The notes below the pieces were generated by a model. It saw only the letters and a list, made by a program, of their open reading frames with translations. It made no database searches and was not told the origin of the DNA. A stretch of 64,000 bases of DNA. Origin: Pseudomonas graminis (lineage in GTDB: Bacteria; Pseudomonadota; Gammaproteobacteria; Pseudomonadales; Pseudomonadaceae). Each line of letters opens with the position of its first letter. The stretch's first letter is position 1. The position numbers and the translations under genes are program-made. The stretch lies in the NCBI RefSeq assembly GCF_900111735.1, contig NZ_FOHW01000010.1:62001-126000 (forward strand), given 5' to 3'. This document shows positions 58,322 through 64,000 of this stretch, piece after piece.

Positions 58322-59901
58322 GCAATCCCACCCGTTCCTACGCCGACATCCGCCGCGCCCTGCTCGCCCATGAAGAAGTCGCGTTGGTCGATGTCCGCGA
58401 AGAAGCCCCGTTCGCCGAAGCTCATCCACTGTTCGCCGCCAACATTCCGTTGTCGAAGCTGGAGCTGGAAGTGCTCGCGCGCATCCCCCGTCGCGACGCC
58501 GCCGTGACGGTTTATGACAACGGCGAGGGCCTGGCCGAACGCGCTTTGGAGCGTTTTCAGGACCTGGGTTACAGCGACGTCAAACTGCTTGAAGGCCGAT
58601 TGCAGGGCTGGCGCGACGCTGGCGGCGAGCTGTTCATCGACGTCAATGTGCCGAGCAAGGCGTTCGGCGAACTGGTGGAGCACCATCGCCACACGCCGTC
58701 GTTGGCCGCCGAAGAGGTCAAGCAATTGCTCGACGCCAAGGCTGACGTGGTGGTGCTGGATGCGCGGCGGTTCGATGAATACCAGACCATGAGCATTCCC
58801 ACTGGCGTCAGCGTGCCCGGGGCCGAACTGGTGCTGCGGGCGCGGGAGTTGGCGCCCGATCCCGACACCCGGATCATCGTCAACTGCGCCGGCCGTACCC
58901 GCAGCATCATTGGCACTCAGTCGCTGGTGAATGCCGGCCTGCCCAACGCGATTTCCGCCCTGCGCAATGGCACGATCGGCTGGCTGTTGGCCGGGCAGAC
59001 GCTGGATCACGGGCAATCCCGGCGCTTCCCGCAGGTCAGTGAAGCGACCCGGGAAGTCGCTCGGGCGGATGCGCGCAACGTGGCGGATAAGGCGCGAGTG
59101 AAACGCGGCAGCCGTGCGGACTTGACGGTCTGGCAGGCAGAAACGACGCGCACGACATACCTGTTTGATGTGCGCACGCCGGAGGAATTCGAAGCCGGCC
59201 ATATGCCGGGTGCCCGTTCGACGCCGGGCGGCCAGCTGGTCCAGGAGACTGATCATTACGCCAGCGTGCGCGGCGCACGAATTGTTTTGCTCGACGACGA
59301 TGGCGTGCGCGCCAACATGTCTGCTTCGTGGCTGGCGCAGCTAGGCTGGGAGGTGTTTGTGGTGGACGACTTGCGTCCTGAGGATTTCAGCGAAAAGGGT
59401 GGCTGGAACGCGCCCATTCCACCCGCGCCGAAGGTCGAAGAGATCAGCGCCGAAACGCTGCGCGAGTGGCGCCAGCAGGGCGGCGTGGCGGTGCTGGATT
59501 TCACTGCCAGCGCCCACTACGTCAAGCAGCATATTCCGGGCGCGTGGTGGATGCTGCGTGCCGACCTTGCCAAGGCACTGCAGAACAACATCCCGGTTGC
59601 CGAGCGTTACGTGCTGACCTGCGGCAGCAGCAAACTCGCGCGCCTTGCCGTGTCGGAGGTCGAAGCCCTGACCGGCAAGCCGGTGTTTGTGCTGAAGGAC
59701 GGCACAGCCAGCTGGGTGGCGGCGGGGTTCGAGCTTGAGCACGGCGAAAGCCATCTGGCCTCGCCGCGCATTGACCGCTATCGCCGGCCCTATGAAGGCA
59801 CCGATGCGCCGCGCGAGGCGATGCAGGCGTATCTGGATTGGGAGTATGGGTTGGTCGAGCAACTCGGCCGCGACGGGACCCATGGGTTTTATGTGATTTA
59901 A
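58318..59901 (+). CDS. Four-domain rhodanese-like sulfurtransferase
   Basis: 527 residues with four rhodanese modules (about 8-110, 125-235, 265-355 and 378-475). Only two carry a cysteine at the active loop: C190 in NCAGRTR (module 2) and C435 in TCGSSKLA (module 4). Modules 1 and 3 have Asp/Asn-containing loops (VYDNGEGL and LLDDDGVR) and are probably structural. It is coupled to the dioxygenase and may handle sulfur released from its product. Confidence 0.9.
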   Translation: MSNPTRSYADIRRALLAHEEVALVDVREEAPFAEAHPLFAANIPLSKLELEVLARIPRRDAAVTVYDNGEGLAERALERFQDLGYSDVKLLEGRLQGWRDAGGELFIDVNVPSKAFGELVEHHRHTPSLAAEEVKQLLDAKADVVVLDARRFDEYQTMSIPTGVSVPGAELVLRARELAPDPDTRIIVNCAGRTRSIIGTQSLVNAGLPNAISALRNGTIGWLLAGQTLDHGQSRRFPQVSEATREVARADARNVADKARVKRGSRADLTVWQAETTRTTYLFDVRTPEEFEAGHMPGARSTPGGQLVQETDHYASVRGARIVLLDDDGVRANMSASWLAQLGWEVFVVDDLRPEDFSEKGGWNAPIPPAPKVEEISAETLREWRQQGGVAVLDFTASAHYVKQHIPGAWWMLRADLAKALQNNIPVAERYVLTCGSSKLARLAVSEVEALTGKPVFVLKDGTASWVAAGFELEHGESHLASPRIDRYRRPYEGTDAPREAMQAYLDWEYGLVEQLGRDGTHGFYVI

Positions 59902-59916
59902 GCCGCGCCCATTCGT

Positions 59917-60006
59917 GTAGGAGCGCGCTTGCCCGCGATGGCGGTGTGTCAGCTGCCAGCTATGACACAGACAGGTCGCAGTTCGCGGGCAAGCGCGCTC
60001 CTACAG
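59917..60006. repeat. Inverted pair of REP-like elements, family B
   Basis: Two facing copies of GTAGGAGCGCGCTTGCCCGC with about 45 bases between. The same structure occurs at 46736-46826. The rest of the gap (60007-60199) is AT-rich and contains TATTCC/GGAATA with a 10-base spacer at 60105-60126. Confidence 0.88.
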
Positions 60007-60104
60007 AAAATGCATCGTGGCGGAAATATGTATGCATTAATTTAATATCTTAACGCGACATAATCACACAAATCCATAATCATCTTATAACCAAAAGATA
60101 CTTC

Positions 60105-60126
60105 TATTCCGTTTATTATAGGAATA
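60105..60126. promoter_or_regulatory. Inverted repeat upstream of the SsuA-like gene
   Basis: TATTCC (60105-60110) and GGAATA (60121-60126) are 10 bases apart in an AT-rich stretch. A LysR/CysB-type site is possible. No clear sigma70 promoter was found. Confidence 0.35.
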
Positions 60127-60199
60127 AGGTCAATCCCCTTGCCGACCCCTTCTCCAGGCGGAGGCCGAGAATTCATTTCCATGCCTGGAGACACGCACC

Positions 60200-61222
60200 A
60201 TGTTCATTCCCTTCACTCCCCTGCTCCGTGTCCGACACGTGATCGTCGGCGCACTGCTCGCGTTGTCATTCAGCCAAGCCACACAGGCTGCCGAGCCGCT
60301 TCAGCCACTCCTCGTCGCCAATCAGAAGTCCGCGCTGAAGGTGCTGCTGGAGGTGTCCGGCGAGTTAAAGGACGTGCCCTACGAGATCAGGTTTTCCGAA
60401 TTCCCCTCGGCGTCGCCATTAGGCGAAGCTCTGAACGCAGGGGCCGTGGACGTCGGCGCATTGGGCGACGCGCCTTATGTATTTGCGCTTGGCGCTGGTG
60501 CGACGCTGAAAGTCATCAGCATTACTCACGTCAGTGGCCGCTACACGACTGCGCTGATTGTGCGCAACGACTCGTCGATCAAGTCGGTTGCCGACCTCAA
60601 GGGCAAGCGCATCGTCACCGGGCGCGGCTCCATCGGCCATTACCTGGCAATACGTGCGTTGAACGAAGTGGGCCTGAAGACCAGCGACGTGAATTTCGTT
60701 TACCTGTTGCCCAGCGAGTCCCGGCTGATCCTCGACAACGGCGACGCCGATGCTTGGGCCACCTGGGCGCCCTACACCACCGTCGCCACGCAGAACGGCG
60801 CGCGCATCCTGCCCAATGGGCCGGACCTATTGACCAATCATTCCTACCTCGCCGCCACCAGCAAGGCCATCGCTGACAAGCGCGTGCAACTGGACGACTT
60901 CGTGGTGCGCCTCGACCGCGCCTACCGCTGGGCCAACGCCCATCCTGCCGAATACGCCGCTGCCCAGACCAAGGTCACCGGTCTGCCATTGACCGTGCAC
61001 CTGGCGGTCAATCAGGACACGACAATGGAGCGCGTGAGTATTGATGACGGCGTTATCAAGGGCCTGCAAAACACGGCGGACATCTATCAGCGCGAAGGCA
61101 TCCTCAACAAGCACGTCGACGTGTCCCACGGTTTCGACCCGGATTTCAATGCCATACGCCTCGCTGCCGAGCAGTCGGCGGCGCAACCTGCCAATCAGAA
61201 CGATCCCCAAGCTGCGCGCTGA
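60200..61222 (+). CDS. SsuA-like aliphatic sulfonate-binding protein
   Basis: 340 residues. A signal peptide ends at about AQAA (residues 1-30) and the mature part is an NMT1/SsuA-type solute-binding protein (EFPSASPLGEALNAGAVDVG, DLKGKRIVTGRGS). It would capture sulfonates or related sulfur compounds in the periplasm. GGAG precedes the ATG. The ATPase and permease genes that such proteins need are not in the window. Confidence 0.88.
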   Translation: MFIPFTPLLRVRHVIVGALLALSFSQATQAAEPLQPLLVANQKSALKVLLEVSGELKDVPYEIRFSEFPSASPLGEALNAGAVDVGALGDAPYVFALGAGATLKVISITHVSGRYTTALIVRNDSSIKSVADLKGKRIVTGRGSIGHYLAIRALNEVGLKTSDVNFVYLLPSESRLILDNGDADAWATWAPYTTVATQNGARILPNGPDLLTNHSYLAATSKAIADKRVQLDDFVVRLDRAYRWANAHPAEYAAAQTKVTGLPLTVHLAVNQDTTMERVSIDDGVIKGLQNTADIYQREGILNKHVDVSHGFDPDFNAIRLAAEQSAAQPANQNDPQAAR

Positions 61223-61305
61223 AGGAGCGAATTAATCTGGAAATTTGCGGAATGCGCAGGAGAAGATCGATTTGAGGCGGGCATGTGCGGTAAATGCCGC
61301 ACACA

Positions 61306-61337
61306 CAAAAACGCCGCTCTGTTGAGCGGCGTTTTTG
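61306..61337 (-). terminator. Bidirectional terminator between the SsuA-like gene and tRNA-Gly
   Basis: AAAACGCCGCTC pairs with GAGCGGCGTTTT over TGTT, with T-rich ends on both strands. It can end the leftward tRNA transcript and the rightward ssuA-like transcript. Confidence 0.85.
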
Positions 61338-61343
61338 AGAATT

Positions 61344-61419
<76 letters not shown>

Positions 61420-61422
61420 AAA

Positions 61423-61498
61423 TGGCGTCCCCTAGGGGACTCGAACCCCTGTTACCGCCGTGAAAGGGCGGTGTCCTAGGCCACTAGACGAAGGGGAC
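61423..61498 (-). tRNA. tRNA-Glu(TTC), copy 2
   Basis: 76-nt cloverleaf on the minus strand beginning GTCCCCTTCG, encoded CCA, anticodon TTC in CTTTCAC. Three bases from the adjacent tRNA-Gly. Confidence 0.96.
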
Positions 61499-61601
61499 AC
61501 AGCCTGGAAACACCATGGTGTTGTGTTCCAGTTCCAGAAACACATCCGAAGACGCTTTCTGGTTTCACTCAACTTCGCCCGAAAGCAAAGCTGCTTAAAA
61601 A

Positions 61602-61677
<76 letters not shown>

Positions 61678-61679
61678 AA

Positions 61680-61755
61680 TGGCGTCCCCTAGGGGACTCG
61701 AACCCCTGTTACCGCCGTGAAAGGGCGGTGTCCTAGGCCACTAGACGAAGGGGAC
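61680..61755 (-). tRNA. tRNA-Glu(TTC), copy 1
   Basis: Same sequence and anticodon TTC as at 61423-61498. First gene of the leftward tRNA operon. Confidence 0.96.
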
Positions 61756-61816
61756 ACGCTACAACATTCACTCCCTGCTACGCTCTGCTGTGTGCTTTAC
61801 GCTGCAAGTGGCGCGC

Positions 61817-61845
61817 ATTCTATGGATGGATATAAGGGTCGTCAA
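61817..61845 (-). promoter_or_regulatory. Sigma70 promoter of the tRNA-Glu/Gly operon
   Basis: On the minus strand TTGACG (61840-61845), 17 bases, TAGAAT (61817-61822), followed by a GC-rich discriminator GCGCGCC. It reads toward the first tRNA-Glu. Confidence 0.8.
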
Positions 61846-62019
61846 CCCCTCAGTGAAAATATATTCAAATCAATGACTTCCCCCTCTATTTAGGCAACTC
61901 ACGGCCGATACACACATGTCAGCCGCCGTACGGAATATCAGGCGGAGCGACAGGACCACCTTCCCGCGATAGTGGATAGCCACTACACTCGCGCAAATTA
62001 CTTGATTGAGGCTAGTGCG

Positions 62020-62793
62020 GTGACACCATTCATTATCACCCTGTTCGTCATAGCGGGCATCGTGCTCCTCATAGCCTTCGGCTACCTGAACCATGTGGCA
62101 GAAGGCAAAAAGGTCGAGCGCGCGCGAAGCCTGGTCGAGCTTAAAGACCGTCTGCGTCGCTGCAGCGAGCTGTCGGAAACCTTTCCTGGTCAGCTGATGA
62201 CGCCTGCCCTCAAGCTGCTGCTGGTCCGGCTGGAGCTGAACGTGGTGAAGCGTCTGATGGCGCTCGAAAAATCGAACAACGCCAACCTTCAGGAACGCCA
62301 GACCGAACTCGAAGCGCTGGTGGCTCAAGGTGATGCGATCACGATCAGCAACCCGGCCAGCCCGATCCAGACCGAGGCCAAGGCCAAGGACGTGCGCTTT
62401 TTATTGGAAGCCATGCACGGCCAGGTGACACGAGCGGCCCACGACGGTTTCCTGCAAACGGCTGAAGCCAAGCACTGGATTCGCGAGATCCGCAACTTGC
62501 TGGTGCTGCTGCACATCGAGTTCTTCAATAACCTGGGCCAGCACGCCATGAGTCAGGAACAGCCTGGCCAGGCCCGTCTGGCCTTCGAGCGTGGCGTCCA
62601 ATACCTGAAGAACCAACCTGAGCCCGCGCCGTGGAAAGGCCACCTGCAGGCCATGGAACGGCAACTGGCCAAAGCCAACTCCATGGTACTGGACACCATC
62701 GCACCGACCGAAGACGACAACAACGAGCTGACCGAAGGTTTGAGAGTCGTGGACGCCGAGGCCGAGTGGAAAAAGAAAGCCATCTACGACTGA
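62020..62793 (+). CDS. Conserved hypothetical membrane-anchored protein
   Basis: 257 residues from a GTG start. One N-terminal membrane segment (about 3-22), then a soluble, mostly helical region with a likely coiled coil near 70-110. GAGG lies about nine bases before the GTG; an earlier in-frame start 16 codons upstream is less likely because the membrane segment follows directly. I do not recognise the family. It lies between the tRNA operon and msrC. Confidence 0.75.
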   Translation: MTPFIITLFVIAGIVLLIAFGYLNHVAEGKKVERARSLVELKDRLRRCSELSETFPGQLMTPALKLLLVRLELNVVKRLMALEKSNNANLQERQTELEALVAQGDAITISNPASPIQTEAKAKDVRFLLEAMHGQVTRAAHDGFLQTAEAKHWIREIRNLLVLLHIEFFNNLGQHAMSQEQPGQARLAFERGVQYLKNQPEPAPWKGHLQAMERQLAKANSMVLDTIAPTEDDNNELTEGLRVVDAEAEWKKKAIYD

Positions 62794-62841
62794 TGGCTCA
62801 CACCTGACGCACTGCACTGCACGGTGCGTCAGGGCTTTACT

Positions 62842-63324
62842 TCAGCAATCGGTTGATTTCAAGAAGATCGCCGCCAGCCGCTCAATCCCCTCCTGATCCT
62901 CCTCGCTAAAGCGCCCGACACTAGGGCTGTCCAGATCCAGAACGCCAATCAGCTTTCCGTCCTTTATCAGGGGCACCACTACCTCGCTGTTGGAGGCACT
63001 GTCGCATGCGATGTGTCCGGGGAACTCATGGACATCGACCACACGCTGGGTTTCGCGGCTCTGTGCCGCCGTGCCGCACACGCCCTTGCCGAACGGAATG
63101 CGCACGCAGGCGATCTGGCCCTGGAACGGACCCAGCACCAGCTCTTCATTGCGATTGAGGTAGAAGCCTGCCCAGTTCAGGTCGTCGAGCTGGGTATAAA
63201 GGAATGCCGAAAACTGCGCAGCGTTGGCGATAAAGTCGCGCTCGTCCGCCAGTAGGGATTCCAGTTGTGCAGCCAGCAGGCGGTAGCCATCAAGGCCCTC
63301 CCCTGCGGAATTCAAATCGATCAT
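62842..63324 (-). CDS. msrC: Free methionine-(R)-sulfoxide reductase, GAF domain
   Basis: 160 residues, single GAF domain. Three cysteines expected of fRMsr are present: two in IACVRIPFGKGVCG and one in IACDSASNSE. It reduces free (not protein-bound) methionine-R-sulfoxide. The start overlaps the stop of the upstream ATPase gene (ATGA). Confidence 0.92.
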   Translation of the reverse strand: MIDLNSAGEGLDGYRLLAAQLESLLADERDFIANAAQFSAFLYTQLDDLNWAGFYLNRNEELVLGPFQGQIACVRIPFGKGVCGTAAQSRETQRVVDVHEFPGHIACDSASNSEVVVPLIKDGKLIGVLDLDSPSVGRFSEEDQEGIERLAAIFLKSTDC

Positions 63325-64000
63325 GCGTCTTGCTCCAGCATCTTCAAACCAACCCAGTAACGGGCGAACTGATAGGCGCAACGACCGTTGCGGTTGCCAC
63401 GGCCGGTTGCCCAGCGCACGGCGTGAATTTCAAGCGCTTCATCGCGCTGCCATTGCAGCCCGGCTCTGGTCGCCAACTCGCCGATCCAGTGCTCGACCAC
63501 ATCCAGAAAATGCTCTTGGGTGAAGGGATAGAACGACAGCCAGAGGCCGAAGCGATCCGACAACGCGATCTTGTCCTCGACGGCTTCGCTCGGGTGGATT
63601 TCACCGTCGTCACCGCGCTGCCAGTGAGCGTTGTCGCTCTCCTTCTCGGGCACCAGATGGCGGCGATTGGACGTGGCGTACAGCAGAACGTTGTCCGGCG
63701 CCTGTTCCAGCGAGCCGTCGAGCACGCTCTTGAGCACGCGGTAGTCCCCTTCGCCGGATTCGAACGACAGGTCATCGCAGAACAACACAAAGCGCTGGGG
63801 CAACTTCTGCAGTTGCTCGACCACGCGCGGCAGATCGCCCAGGTGATCCCGTTCGATCTCGATCAGGCGCAGGCCGGCTTTGGCGTGCTCGGCCAGCAAT
63901 GCGCGGACCAGCGACGACTTGCCCGTGCCACGGGAACCCCAGAGCAGCGCATGGTTGGCGGGCAGGCCGTCGATGAACTGCCGGGTATTGCGGCCCAGTT
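63321..64000 (-). CDS. DUF815 family ATPase (5' end beyond the window)
   Basis: Partial: the frame runs off the right edge of the window, so the N-terminus is missing. The visible 226 codons contain Walker A GSRGTGKSS, the Walker B-like FVLFCDDLSF and NVLLYATSNRRHL. DUF815 is an AAA+-like family of unknown function. It is coupled to msrC by an ATGA overlap. Confidence 0.88.
   Translation of the reverse strand, partial: LGRNTRQFIDGLPANHALLWGSRGTGKSSLVRALLAEHAKAGLRLIEIERDHLGDLPRVVEQLQKLPQRFVLFCDDLSFESGEGDYRVLKSVLDGSLEQAPDNVLLYATSNRRHLVPEKESDNAHWQRGDDGEIHPSEAVEDKIALSDRFGLWLSFYPFTQEHFLDVVEHWIGELATRAGLQWQRDEALEIHAVRWATGRGNRNGRCAYQFARYWVGLKMLEQDA

Overview
The window is a chromosomal segment of a Pseudomonas. 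The evidence is its GC-rich coding, its gene order (long runs follow the P. aeruginosa PAO1 series metZ-purF-cvpA-SPOR-folC-accD-trpF-truA-fimV-usg and tatD-pilZ-holB-tmk-mltG-pabC-fabF-acpP-fabG-fabD-plsX-rpmF-yceD), the RgsA small RNA locus, and several families of REP-like palindromes typical of the P. syringae/P. fluorescens side of the genus. Nothing points to a plasmid or prophage, and no transposase, integrase or CRISPR array is visible.

Layout. 1-0.7 kb: a tRNA-Val/Asp/Asp operon read leftward. 0.7-13.3 kb: leftward housekeeping block (methionine and purine synthesis, a SPOR cell-division protein, folate, malonyl-CoA, tryptophan, tRNA pseudouridine, the polar hub FimV, and a USG-1 type relative of Asd without the catalytic cysteine). 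13.4-15.4 kb: DUF1285 protein, DUF4823 lipoprotein and a TetR regulator, followed by the oppositely oriented sRNA RgsA. 15.8-26.1 kb: the large leftward fatty-acid/phospholipid cluster, which starts at a near-perfect sigma70 promoter placed only a few bases before yceD and contains an intrinsic terminator between acpP and fabF. 26.2-29.5 kb: maf (rightward), then sppA, a HAD phosphatase and rluC. 29.5-33.6 kb: rne with a roughly 650-base leader. 33.6-40.7 kb: a MobA-like protein, murB, kdsB, a Trm112-like protein, lpxK, exbD/exbB and comEC (envelope synthesis and transport). 40.9-47.6 kb: DUF2062 protein, a YadGH-type exporter, a GST, FadE and two small conserved proteins.

47.6-61.2 kb is the accessory part. 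It holds a dispersed repeat, an SsuD-like flavin monooxygenase, an RTX protein built only of calcium-binding modules, a five-gene operon that combines 5-oxoprolinase subunits (PxpA, PxpB, PxpC) with a biotin carboxylase and a biotin carrier, and a thiol/sulfonate module (LysR regulator, 3-mercaptopropionate dioxygenase, four-domain rhodanese, SsuA-like binding protein). The carboxylase/oxoprolinase operon has the same domain complement as urea carboxylase split into separate genes, and it is the best candidate for unexplored biochemistry here. A divergent LysR gene and an inverted repeat lie in its promoter region.

61.3-64 kb: a duplicated tRNA-Gly/tRNA-Glu pair, an unknown membrane-anchored protein, free methionine-R-sulfoxide reductase, and the 3' part of a DUF815 ATPase that runs off the right edge. 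All functions are inferred from sequence recognition and gene order. No database search was run.
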